A stretch of 50,335 bases of DNA from Clostridiales bacterium (lineage in GTDB: Bacteria > Bacillota > Clostridia > Oscillospirales > Oscillospiraceae). Every line of letters begins with the position of its first letter. Within the stretch, counting starts at the first letter, position 1. The notes below the pieces were generated by a model, which was not told where the DNA came from, did no database searches, and saw only the letters and a program-made list of their open reading frames with translations. Position numbers and translations under genes: made by a program. Positions 24,934 through 33,654 of this stretch are shown one piece after another. The DNA is taken from positions 1 through 50,335 of the forward strand of contig JAAYOP010000142.1 of the NCBI GenBank assembly GCA_012520295.1. The letters are read 5' to 3'.

Positions 24934-26127
24934 CTACTTATCTTTAATCTCACGCGATATGCTAAGTATAATACCCATTTCTAACATTTGCAACCATAAT
25001 GCTGTTCCACCGGAGCTGAAAAAAGGAAGGGATATTCCCGTGCAGGGTATAAGGTTGGTTACAACAGCCACATTCAGAAATACCTGCAGGGCAAGCAGGG
25101 ATGTTAATCCGGTTATTACAAGTGAGCCAAATCGGTCCCTTGCACGCAGTGCAAGCCAGAAGCCCCGCAGGATAAGTATGGCAAAGAGGATGAGTATTAA
25201 AGCCGCCCCGATAAATCCAAGCTCTTCGCATACCACGGCGAAAATAAAATCATTGTGCTCCTCAGGCAGGTAAAGATGTTTTTGCCTCCCCTGTCCAAGC
25301 CCCAATCCAAGGAGCCCCCCTGAGCCTACGGCATAAAGAGACTGAACAATCTGCCAGCCGCCCGTCAGCTTTTGAGACAGAGGATCTCTCCATGCGGCAA
25401 TACGTCCTGAGGCGTAATCAAAGTTCGACAGCAGCACCACCGCCGCCAGTGCCACAAAAATCGCGACTATGGCAAACCATCGCAGTCGTGTGCCTCCCAC
25501 AAACATCATAATGCCCCCAAGGGCTATTATGATAACACTTGCCGACAGGTGGGGCTCGAGAATTAAAAGCCCGACAATTATACCTATAATCAGTACGAAG
25601 GGCAGGACTCCGTATCTGAAGGTCTTCATTTTATCCTTATATATACAGATCATCGACGCAAAGGAAAGCACCACTGCCAGCTTTGCTATTTCCGAGGGCT
25701 GAAAACCGGTAATCTTCAGGTCAATCCAGCGCTTTGCTCCTCCGCTCTCCTCGCCTATTATGGGTACCAGAACAAGAAGTCCTATTGAAAAAACCAGCAG
25801 CCAGAAGGAATATCTTCTGAAAAATGTGGGTTTTATCCTGGAAGCAATAAGCATTATGGCGACTCCGCTTACCGAGAAGATGAACTGGCGCACAAACACA
25901 TATGCCGGATTGCCGGATTCGTAGTACGCCCTGGCAAAGCTGGCCGAGAAAACCATAATAAGGCCAATGGTCAAAATAACCAATGTCATAGCAAAAAAGG
26001 GCAAATCCATTTGACCGCGTTTGACCTCAGCTCTTTCACGAACCTGCTCTATATCCTTTACACCATACTCTCCGGTATCCAGGATGCCCTGGGAGCCTTT
26101 ATTGGGAAAACTATAAAAATCGGCCAT
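24934..26127 (-). CDS. ftsW: FtsW/SpoVE-type peptidoglycan glycosyltransferase
   Basis: A SEDS-family protein of about 397 aa with some ten membrane helices. MVFSASFARAYY, the ITGFQPSEIAKLA segment, ILEPHLSASVI and LPFFSSGGTALWLQM are typical. It polymerises lipid II together with a class B PBP; the partner here is likely the PASTA-PBP encoded in the same cluster. Whether it serves vegetative division or spore cortex cannot be told. The ATG at 26127 has GGAG 6 nt upstream; the ATG at 26139 follows its GGAGG too closely. Confidence 0.92.
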   Translation of the reverse strand: MADFYSFPNKGSQGILDTGEYGVKDIEQVRERAEVKRGQMDLPFFAMTLVILTIGLIMVFSASFARAYYESGNPAYVFVRQFIFSVSGVAIMLIASRIKPTFFRRYSFWLLVFSIGLLVLVPIIGEESGGAKRWIDLKITGFQPSEIAKLAVVLSFASMICIYKDKMKTFRYGVLPFVLIIGIIVGLLILEPHLSASVIIIALGGIMMFVGGTRLRWFAIVAIFVALAAVVLLSNFDYASGRIAAWRDPLSQKLTGGWQIVQSLYAVGSGGLLGLGLGQGRQKHLYLPEEHNDFIFAVVCEELGFIGAALILILFAILILRGFWLALRARDRFGSLVITGLTSLLALQVFLNVAVVTNLIPCTGISLPFFSSGGTALWLQMLEMGIILSISREIKDK

Positions 26128-26220
26128 TTTCAGCTCCATTCCTCCGCTGTGTGCCGGACGTTTTTTATTTACACAGAAAAGTTGCTTATTTTTTATTATA
26201 TTTTCATTACTATATTTCTT

Positions 26221-27213
26221 CTATTTAATATACCTCTCCATTACCCCCAGCCAGGCAATTAGAGAAAATATGGCGGAAACAAAAGTAAAAACAGCGAATA
26301 CCTTTCTCTCATTCCAGCCGCTTTTTTCAAAGTGATGGTGAATGGGAGCCATTTTGAAAAAGCGTTTGCCATGAGTAATTTTAAAATACAGAACCTGGAT
26401 AACAACCGAGAGGTTCTCTATTATATACACTATGCCAAGAGGCAGGAATATAAGAGGCATATCAAATGCAAACAGCAGTGCGCAAACGCAACCGCCGAGA
26501 AATAGAGAGCCCGTATCGCCCATAAAAACCTTGGCAGGGTTAAAATTAAAAATAAGAAACGCAGCCAGCCCCCCGGTCAGAGCGGCGGCAAATATGCCCT
26601 GTGCCAGCATCCCCCAGTATACGGACACGGCAACAAAAAAAACGGCTACAGGCAGTGTAACGCCTGTCAGAAGACCGTCCACCCCGTCGGTCAGATTAAA
26701 GGCGTTTACAATGGCCACAATGACAAAGGCGGCAAAAACCAGATATAGCGGCTCGGGCAGTATAATCGTCTCATGTATGAAGGGGACGTACAAATTAGGT
26801 GTAAGATATCCCATATTTCTCAGCAGCAGAATAAAGACCACCGCCACAATCAACTGGAGAACAAACTTCTGTATTGAGGTCAGACCCGTATTGACGCGCT
26901 TTTTGACCTTCTGATAATCGTCCAGAAATCCGATTATTCCATATATCAGAGCAAACAGCAGCATGACAAAGTGGGCATATTCCCCGTCCAGCAAACTTTT
27001 GAAACCGATTGCCGATATGGTTATAAGCATTCCAACTATAAATATAAAGCCACCCATTGTCGGCACGCCTTCCTTGGAAAGGTGCCAGACAGGTCCGTTG
27101 CGCTTAATTGTCTGTCCGGCTTTAAGTCGCCTTAAAATCGGTATTATAATCAGTCCCACTGCGACGGAGAGAGCAAACGAGCAAATAAGCGCCGTAATTA
27201 TAACTGTTATCAT
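26221..27213 (-). CDS. mraY: Phospho-N-acetylmuramoyl-pentapeptide transferase MraY
   Basis: Makes lipid I from UDP-MurNAc-pentapeptide and undecaprenyl phosphate. About 330 aa, ten helices; GFLDDYQKVKK (Asp-Asp motif), NAFNLTDGVDGLLTG, FMGDTGSLFLGG, and PIHHHFEKSGWNERKV carry the known catalytic and Mg-binding residues. AAGGGG precedes the ATG. It follows murE by 55 nt. Confidence 0.97.
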   Translation of the reverse strand: MITVIITALICSFALSVAVGLIIIPILRRLKAGQTIKRNGPVWHLSKEGVPTMGGFIFIVGMLITISAIGFKSLLDGEYAHFVMLLFALIYGIIGFLDDYQKVKKRVNTGLTSIQKFVLQLIVAVVFILLLRNMGYLTPNLYVPFIHETIILPEPLYLVFAAFVIVAIVNAFNLTDGVDGLLTGVTLPVAVFFVAVSVYWGMLAQGIFAAALTGGLAAFLIFNFNPAKVFMGDTGSLFLGGCVCALLFAFDMPLIFLPLGIVYIIENLSVVIQVLYFKITHGKRFFKMAPIHHHFEKSGWNERKVFAVFTFVSAIFSLIAWLGVMERYIK

Positions 27214-27268
27214 TGGTTTTGCCCCTTTTAAACGTGTACTACTTATTGGAAATGATGAAATGCCGCCG

Positions 27269-28735
27269 TCAATTAATGGGTTTTTCGGCCAATATGCCGG
27301 CCACTATTTCCCGCTCATCCATATGGTGCTTTTCTTTTCCTACAATCTGATAGGTTTCATGGCCTTTTCCCGCCAGAATGATGATATCGTCCTTCTGGGC
27401 ATTATCTATTGCCCAACGTATTGCCCCACGCCTGTCTTCAATCACCATAAAGGGAGTCTGAGTGCCCTTCATGCCCTCCAGTATATCATCTATTATGGCC
27501 CGGGGCTCTTCTTTCCGCGGGTTATCCGAGGTGACAATCACAAGGTCTGAATATTGCGCGCTTATCTTGCCCATAATCGGCCTTTTTGTCTTGTCCCTGT
27601 CCCCTCCGCAGCCGAAAAGGACAATGACCCTACCCTTTGCAAAGCTCCTGAAAGTTTTCAGTATATTCTCCAGGCTGTCGGGGGTATGGGCATAGTCAAT
27701 CAGAATAGTAAAGTCCCTGCCCGGAGTCGGCACAACCTCCAGCCGCCCCTTAACTCCCCGGCATTTGGCAATGGCATGGGAAATGCTCTTCAGGTCAAAT
27801 CCCAGAGCCAGGCAGGTTCCTATAGCCGCCAGAGCATTGTAAACAGAGAATCTTGCCGGAATTCCCAGCTTAATTCTCTCCCTTTGTCCTTCATACAGGG
27901 CATCAAAGGAAACCGAGTCGGGCCTGAGATCAATGTTTTCCGCCTTAAGAGCCGCTTCTTCCGAGTCAATGCCATATGTCAGCACCCTGCCCTTTGCCGA
28001 GCTAATCATAGCCCCGGCCCAGGGGTCATCACAGTTTATAACCGCGCATCTGCTTATTTTAAAGAGCTTGGACTTGGCCGCACCGTAGCTTTCCATGGTC
28101 TTGTGAAATTCAAGATGATCCTGCGTAAGATTTGTAAATACACCAACGCTGTATTCAATGCCCTCTACTCTGGATAGCTCCAAAGCATGGGAAGACGCCT
28201 CCATAACCGCGTAACGGCAGCCCTCCCCCTCCATAAGGGCAAGCAACTCCTGAACATCTCTGGACTCAGGGGTGGTGGAAGTTGTCAGCTCCGAGGCCAG
28301 CACACGGTCTCCGGCCATATTATCAATGGTGCCTATAAGCCCGGCCTTTTCCCCCGAACACATTTCTATAAGATTTTTTATTATTATGGATGTGGTGGTT
28401 TTTCCGTTTGTGCCGGTTACTCCTATCATATAAAGCTTTTCCGACGGATTTCCGAAAAACCTGGCGGATACCAGTGCAAGAGCCAGACGAGTGTTATCCG
28501 TCAGAATATAGGGACAGGGTATATCAGGCCTCTTCCGGCAGATAACTGCGGCGGCACCGTTATTGACGGCTGATGGGATATACCTGTGCCCGTCATCCTC
28601 AAAGCCTTCTATGGCCACAAAAAGTGAGCCCTTTTTTACCTTACGGGAATCATAGCAAATATCCGTTATTTCCGTATCACAGTCAGCAGTAGACTCCAAA
28701 ACATTCAAATCCTTCGAAATTTCTCCCAGCAACAC
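27269..28735 (-). CDS. murE: UDP-MurNAc-tripeptide synthetase MurE, DAP type (488 aa)
   Basis: Mur-ligase fold: VTGTNGKTTTSIII (P-loop), a TTSTTPES substrate loop, MEASSHALEL, and DNPRKEEP. The DNPR tetrapeptide is the known signature for meso-diaminopimelate rather than lysine, so the stem peptide should carry DAP. GTG 28735 is taken as start because AGGTGG lies 5 nt upstream and the protein then begins in the family's usual place; a TTG five codons earlier is less likely. Next to mraY and the PASTA-PBP. Confidence 0.95.
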   Translation of the reverse strand: MLLGEISKDLNVLESTADCDTEITDICYDSRKVKKGSLFVAIEGFEDDGHRYIPSAVNNGAAAVICRKRPDIPCPYILTDNTRLALALVSARFFGNPSEKLYMIGVTGTNGKTTTSIIIKNLIEMCSGEKAGLIGTIDNMAGDRVLASELTTSTTPESRDVQELLALMEGEGCRYAVMEASSHALELSRVEGIEYSVGVFTNLTQDHLEFHKTMESYGAAKSKLFKISRCAVINCDDPWAGAMISSAKGRVLTYGIDSEEAALKAENIDLRPDSVSFDALYEGQRERIKLGIPARFSVYNALAAIGTCLALGFDLKSISHAIAKCRGVKGRLEVVPTPGRDFTILIDYAHTPDSLENILKTFRSFAKGRVIVLFGCGGDRDKTKRPIMGKISAQYSDLVIVTSDNPRKEEPRAIIDDILEGMKGTQTPFMVIEDRRGAIRWAIDNAQKDDIIILAGKGHETYQIVGKEKHHMDEREIVAGILAEKPIN

Positions 28736-28774
28736 TTTAACCACCTGCAATTCTAAAGCCCTTAAGGGCTTTGA

Positions 28775-31060
28775 CTAAGCTGTCTCTATTATAGACTGAT
28801 CCCTGTCAATAAGGGTAACTTCAATCACCGAACCAATGCTGACTTCGTTGCCCTTTTCTATGCTTTGACGCGCTACCACAATGGTATTGGAGCCCGAGGG
28901 AATAACACCGGAGCTTCGAATATACAGCCCCGCCTGCTCAAGAGTTTCCCGGGCCTTTGAATAGCTCATGTCAAACAGGTCGGGAACTGTCACAAGGTTT
29001 GTGGGCCTTCCCGTTTCCGTGTACAGTATTATAGTCGATCCGGCGGCGACATTTACATTTGCTATTGGAATTTGATCAATAACAGTGTCCCCGCCGCCCT
29101 CAATTTGAACTTTGAAGCCAAGAGCTTTGAGCTTTTCCTTCGCCTCTTCCACACTCATATTCTTCACACCAGGAAGGGTAATATCTGCCTTTTTACTGTT
29201 ATCCTCGCTGTATACAGGCTCCACACCCATATAGGGCAGCACATCGGAAAATATGTTCCCCACTACGGGGGCTGCCATAAATCCGCCGCTTATGGGTATT
29301 CCCGAATCAGGACTGGGGTTATCCAGCAATACAAGGACCGCGATTTTCGGGTCGTCGGCCGGGGCAAACCCGACAAAAGACACTATATACTCATCGGTCA
29401 TCTGACCAACATCCTCAGAGGTACCGGTCTTTCCCGCAATTCTGTAGCCTTCCACATAGGCATTCTTGCCGGTTCCCTCCTTTGAGCCCACAACACTCTC
29501 CAGAATCTCGCAGACCCTGGCAGAGGTTTCCTCACTTATTACCTGCCTTATCACCCTGGGCTCTCTGGACAGGAGTATCTCACCCTCGGGGCTTACAATC
29601 TGCTTTACCACATAGGGCTCCATGAGATATCCGCCATTTGCCACAGCGCTGACGGCTGAAATCAGCTGCAGGGGTGTTATGTTAAAGGTCTGACCGAAGG
29701 ACGCAACGGCAAGGGAGGATAGGTTATCCGGGTTTTTAAACTGTGAATCAGGCCACCAAATGCTCTTCCCCTCACCGTTAAGATCAATCCCCGTTGAGTC
29801 CATAAAACCAAAGGACCTTACATATTCATAAAACTTATCGGCGCCCAGCATAAGTCCCATTGTTGTGAAGGCCACATTGCAGGAGTGCTGGGTTGCGGAC
29901 ACTAAATTCTGACTTCCGTGTCCGGCGTGCCGCCAGCAATGCAGAGGTCCTTTTCTGCCCTTGACGTCAATTGAACCCTTACAATAAAAATCAGTGTCCG
30001 GATTTACCACTCCCTCTTCAAGGCAGGAGGCGAGCGTGATAATCTTGAATGTGGAGCCGGGTTCATATGTATCTGAAATCGACCGGTTGCGCCACTGGTT
30101 TTGGAGGGCTTCGGTCAGCGCGGCGTTATAGGCATCCCCTTCCAATCCCTGTTCTTCCAGCTCCACCTTTGCTGCGTCGTTTAGTTCAAGATAGTTGTTA
30201 AGGTCGTAATCCGGCAGTGTACACATGGCCAGCACGGCTCCCGTATTGACATCCATTACAATGCCCACGGCGCCGTTTTGGACCATATAGTCGTTTATCG
30301 CCTGCTCAATATGCTTCTCCAGATAGTACTGAATTGTCGTATCCAGAGTCAGCACCAGCGCGTTTCCCTCCACCGCGTCAAAATAATCCTCATATTTATT
30401 GAAAAGCATATCTGTGCCTTCCGAGGAGGTGGCACGGACTATTCGGCCGTTTAACCCCCGCAGATACTTCTCGTAAACGGCTTCAACTCCCTCCAGGCCT
30501 TTGTTGTCAATACCGACAAATCCTATCACCTGGGAAGCAAGACTGCTGTAGGGGTAATATCTTTTTGTATCCTCCACTATGTGAACGCTCTTGAGTTTAT
30601 GCTCGTTCTTGAATTCCCTGACCTTATCGGAAACCTCCTGCTCAATTTTCACCGCCACAGTCTTATACCAGGATTTTGTGTCCTCCCACTTTTCCATAAT
30701 AGATTCATAGCTGACACCCAGTATCTCTGACAGGCCTGAGGCAATCAGGGACGGATCCTCTTCATACTTGAGCATCTCTATGGGGCTGATAAACACCGTA
30801 TCCACGGTAGCGCTCATTGCCAGTATTTTCATATTTGTATCGTATATTGTTCCCCGGGAGGCGTTGATAACCGTCTCCCTCACCTGTTGTTCGATGGCCT
30901 CGCTTTCCCATTTTGAATGCTCTAATATTTGGATTTTATACAACTGAAACAGTAAAACCACAAAAGAAAGTATGCCGCACACTATCATTAGAAATAGAGT
31001 ACGGCGAATTATTTGCCTGTTTGGCTTTAGTTTATTGGTCTTTTTCCCAGCAACATCCAT
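28775..31060 (-). CDS. Class B penicillin-binding protein with two PASTA domains (FtsI/SpoVD type)
   Basis: 761 aa. A cytoplasmic stub, one membrane helix (about 21-42), a dimerisation domain, and a transpeptidase domain with EPGSTFK (active Ser), SCN and KTGTSE motifs. Two PASTA units follow, beginning near DITLPGVKNMS and NLVTVPDLFDMS. It cross-links septal peptidoglycan with the SEDS protein. Whether this is FtsI/PBP2B or SpoVD cannot be settled here: only one such gene occurs in this cluster, where many Firmicutes have both. GGTGGGG precedes the ATG. Confidence 0.92.
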   Translation of the reverse strand: MDVAGKKTNKLKPNRQIIRRTLFLMIVCGILSFVVLLFQLYKIQILEHSKWESEAIEQQVRETVINASRGTIYDTNMKILAMSATVDTVFISPIEMLKYEEDPSLIASGLSEILGVSYESIMEKWEDTKSWYKTVAVKIEQEVSDKVREFKNEHKLKSVHIVEDTKRYYPYSSLASQVIGFVGIDNKGLEGVEAVYEKYLRGLNGRIVRATSSEGTDMLFNKYEDYFDAVEGNALVLTLDTTIQYYLEKHIEQAINDYMVQNGAVGIVMDVNTGAVLAMCTLPDYDLNNYLELNDAAKVELEEQGLEGDAYNAALTEALQNQWRNRSISDTYEPGSTFKIITLASCLEEGVVNPDTDFYCKGSIDVKGRKGPLHCWRHAGHGSQNLVSATQHSCNVAFTTMGLMLGADKFYEYVRSFGFMDSTGIDLNGEGKSIWWPDSQFKNPDNLSSLAVASFGQTFNITPLQLISAVSAVANGGYLMEPYVVKQIVSPEGEILLSREPRVIRQVISEETSARVCEILESVVGSKEGTGKNAYVEGYRIAGKTGTSEDVGQMTDEYIVSFVGFAPADDPKIAVLVLLDNPSPDSGIPISGGFMAAPVVGNIFSDVLPYMGVEPVYSEDNSKKADITLPGVKNMSVEEAKEKLKALGFKVQIEGGGDTVIDQIPIANVNVAAGSTIILYTETGRPTNLVTVPDLFDMSYSKARETLEQAGLYIRSSGVIPSGSNTIVVARQSIEKGNEVSIGSVIEVTLIDRDQSIIETA

Positions 31061-31196
31061 CTCAACAACCCCACCGCAAGATTATCCATATGAAGGCGCT
31101 CCTTTGTCCACCGCTTTCATATGTCACTATATCGTATTATTTTCACCATATAAAATATGCCTTCATGGGCACAAAAAGGCATAGCCGCACCTATGC

Positions 31197-31742
31197 TCAA
31201 ACAAAGAAATTCGCCAGGGACGAGAGCAGCGAGCTTATTGTATCCAGAATTCCTTTTTTGTTTTCGTTTTCATCCAATATAACGGCCTTGTCATCGGACC
31301 TGCTCTGAAGGTAATAGACCTCATTATCCCCGGCCTTCACCATCCCCAGGATATTTATAGCATAATCCTCTATCTCATTGAGATCAAAAGCGCTTTCATA
31401 CTCAAGCCTGAGCTTGTCTTCCTGTTCCTTTAAAATATTCAGCTCCGCTGTCAGCCGGGAGGTCTTGTGAGACAGTTCCGTAAGCCTAATATACGACATG
31501 ATAATGAGCAGGCAGAGACAGGCGATGCATATGCACCCCACTATGGCGAAAGCAGATATCCCCTGACTTTTCACCCTCCTGCGTGTTTTGACCTGGACCT
31601 TCGGTTTTTCGTAAACGACCTCGTTTTCCTGCTGCCTCGTTCTAGCCGGACGTTTAATGACTCCCGGCGCGGCTTCGGCGGCAGATGTACCCAAGGCCAG
31701 ATTCCCATATATTGCACCAGCGTATTTACTGCTCATAGTCAT
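31197..31742 (-). CDS. ftsL: FtsL-like septum protein
   Basis: 181 aa. A basic cytoplasmic region of about 60 residues, one membrane helix (about 62-84), then a leucine-zipper-like coiled coil (about 86-115) and a short extracellular tail with YAINILGMVKAGDNEVYYL. This is the architecture of FtsL/DivIC. Position between rsmH and the PBP gene makes FtsL by far the most likely. The N-terminal extension and the C-terminal DDKAVILDENENK tail are longer than in E. coli FtsL. Confidence 0.8.
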   Translation of the reverse strand: MTMSSKYAGAIYGNLALGTSAAEAAPGVIKRPARTRQQENEVVYEKPKVQVKTRRRVKSQGISAFAIVGCICIACLCLLIIMSYIRLTELSHKTSRLTAELNILKEQEDKLRLEYESAFDLNEIEDYAINILGMVKAGDNEVYYLQSRSDDKAVILDENENKKGILDTISSLLSSLANFFV

Positions 31743-31795
31743 TCACGCCACTCGACCTGTGGCTATTCCCTCCCGTGTAAATTGCACTGTCGACT

Positions 31796-32728
31796 TTAAA
31801 CCCGTTCCGCTATCCTGAGCTTGGCGCTTCGCGCCCTTGGATTGTTTTTTATCTCATCCTCAGAGGGTGTAATGGGGTTTTTGGTTATCACTTTTAAGGT
31901 TTGTACGAACCCGCAAGCGCAAACCGGAAGTTTCGGCGGGCATTTACAGCCCTTTTCCCGTTCCCTGAATGCCAGCTTCACAAGCCTGTCCTCCAGGGAA
32001 TGAAAGCTTATGATTGCAATTCTCCCTTTTGGCTTCAGCCTGTCCGGGGCATCCTCCAGCATTTTTTCAAGCTCGCCCAGTTCGTCATTTACCTCTATTC
32101 TAAGTGCCTGAAAGGTGCGCTTTGCCGGATGCTGCTTTTCTCTCAGAGAGGCGGCAGGCATTGCCCGGCTTATAATTTCCGCCAGCTCCAGGGTGGTTTC
32201 AATGGGTTGAATTTTCCGTTTTTTGATTATGGCTGAGACAATAGACGTGGCATGTCTCTCCTCGCCATATTTATAAAGAATCCTTTTTAATTCCTTTTCA
32301 TCATACCCGTTAACAATATCCCGGGCGGTCAGGGCCGCAGAAGTATCCATACGCATATCCAGAGGGGCATCGGCCATGTATGAAAATCCCCTTGAGGGAT
32401 CGTCAAGCTGTGGAGAGGAAACACCCAGGTCAAACAGCATCCCGTCAACCTTCCCGATTTGAAGCTTGTCCAGTATTCCGGCAATGTTGCCGAAGCTTCC
32501 GTGAACCGCAATAAATCTGTCTGCGTATTCACCCAGCGTGTCCCTTGTGGCCGCTATGGCTTTTGGATCCCTGTCTATTCCGATTAGCAGTCCTGTATCC
32601 AGCCTCTTTAGTATCTCAAGGGAGTGCCCTCCACGCCCCAGAGTTCCGTCAACATATACCCCGCCAGGATTTATTTCAAGCCCTTTTATACATTCTTCCA
32701 GCAGTACCGAACTATGCTTATAATCCAT
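31796..32728 (-). CDS. rsmH: 16S rRNA m4C1402 methyltransferase RsmH
   Basis: SAM-dependent N4-methylation of C1402. YVDGTLGRGGHS (SAM motif), GIDRDPKAI, DGMLFDLGVSSPQLD, and PLDMRMD are all conserved. About 310 aa, the family's usual length. GGGGTGA precedes the ATG. Second gene of the dcw operon. Confidence 0.97.
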   Translation of the reverse strand: MDYKHSSVLLEECIKGLEINPGGVYVDGTLGRGGHSLEILKRLDTGLLIGIDRDPKAIAATRDTLGEYADRFIAVHGSFGNIAGILDKLQIGKVDGMLFDLGVSSPQLDDPSRGFSYMADAPLDMRMDTSAALTARDIVNGYDEKELKRILYKYGEERHATSIVSAIIKKRKIQPIETTLELAEIISRAMPAASLREKQHPAKRTFQALRIEVNDELGELEKMLEDAPDRLKPKGRIAIISFHSLEDRLVKLAFREREKGCKCPPKLPVCACGFVQTLKVITKNPITPSEDEIKNNPRARSAKLRIAERV

Positions 32729-32770
32729 TTAAGTCACCCCGTTTGATATGTACGGACAACCCAATGGAGA

Positions 32771-33187
32771 TCACAGTCCAAGTTCCTTCATGGCAGCCGC
32801 AATGTTTTCCGGAGTAAGCTCCTCCGCTTCCAGCTCCGAATAAGCCTCGCAATCCCATATCTCGGCATGATTCGAAAAGCCGATTATAGTTACATTCTTT
32901 TTCAGATTTGCAAAATCTCTCAGATTTTGCGATATCAGTATTCTGCCTTGCCCATCCACTTCGCATTTGGAGGTGTTAGCAAAGACAACTCTCATTCGGC
33001 GGGATTGGGACAGAGGAAGGGCGTCAACCTTTGCCCGGAACGCTTCCCAGCTTTCGGTGGAATAAACTGAGAGACATGGGTCGATGGACAGGGTCACATA
33101 GCATACATCACCAAGCTCTTCTCTGAGCTTGGCAGGTATGAAGAGTCTTCCCTTGGCGTCTATTGTATGGTGATAAACGCCTGTCAT
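32771..33187 (-). CDS. mraZ: MraZ, transcriptional regulator of the dcw operon
   Basis: 138 aa with two AbrB-like halves: HHTIDAKGRLFIPAKLREEL and KCEVDGQGRILISQNLRDF, both carrying the DxxGRxxI core. MraZ forms ring-shaped oligomers and binds TGG-containing direct repeats before its own gene. Such repeats are present at 33324-33363. AGGGGTGG lies before the ATG. Confidence 0.96.
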   Translation of the reverse strand: MTGVYHHTIDAKGRLFIPAKLREELGDVCYVTLSIDPCLSVYSTESWEAFRAKVDALPLSQSRRMRVVFANTSKCEVDGQGRILISQNLRDFANLKKNVTIIGFSNHAEIWDCEAYSELEAEELTPENIAAAMKELGL

Positions 33188-33323
33188 ACCAACCCACCCC
33201 TCTTTTGTCCCATTTACATAGCCTTAGCTCGTATTATATTTCCCAAAATCAGTCCTGTGCTGGCTCCCAATCCCATCTCCAACTGCAGACTTTACGAACA
33301 CTCAGCTATGGTTTTGTGGTCTT

Positions 33324-33363
33324 TCTAAACACTCTCCACCATTTCGCCCCACTTTGTCACCTC
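33324..33363 (-). promoter_or_regulatory. MraZ-box-like direct repeats
   Basis: On the minus strand four consecutive 10-nt units: GAGGTGACAA, AGTGGGGCGA, AATGGTGGAG, AGTGTTTAGA. The TG core recurs every 10 nt, one helical turn, as in known MraZ operators. The block begins at or just after the expected transcription start, so binding would block initiation. Confidence 0.7.
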
Positions 33364-33364
33364 A

Positions 33365-33393
33365 ATTATAAATAACATAACCAAAAAATGCAA
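33365..33393 (-). promoter_or_regulatory. Promoter of the dcw operon
   Basis: On the minus strand: TTGCAT (33388-33393), 17-nt spacer, TATAAT (33365-33370). The MraZ-box-like repeats lie immediately downstream. The leader to mraZ is about 170 nt and shows no other clear element. Confidence 0.65.
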
Positions 33394-33523
33394 TAGAAAA
33401 GTGCAATTATTTTACTAAAACTATTGTTGATTTTTCGCGTTTTCGACTTTTTTCCTAACTTTCAAACGGATGTTCGATTTACATAATGCATTTTTGTTGT
33501 TCAGCAGACATTAAATAAAAAAA

Positions 33524-33552
33524 GATACAAACAGAAGTTAATATGCTATAAT
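33524..33552 (+). promoter_or_regulatory. Candidate promoter for the activase gene
   Basis: GATACA (33524-33529), 17-nt spacer, TATAAT (33547-33552). The -10 is perfect and the -35 weak, suggesting an activator or conditional use. Confidence 0.45.
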
Positions 33553-33581
33553 ATATTTTAAGCAGTAAAGCTGCGATAATT

Positions 33582-33638
33582 TGTTTGCCAGGCGGGCATG
33601 CCCAATGAGCATGCTCAATGGGCATTAATAAACAAACA
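33582..33638 (+). promoter_or_regulatory. Nested inverted repeats in the activase leader
   Basis: A perfect 12-nt palindrome TGAGCATGCTCA (33606-33617) lies inside GCCCA...TGGGC (33600-33623), and an outer TGTTTG (33582-33587) / CAAACA (33633-33638) pair frames it. It sits between the -10 and the ribosome site, so it could be an operator or an RNA hairpin. No T tract follows. Confidence 0.5.
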
Positions 33639-33654
33639 GCATTGGAGATAGGAT

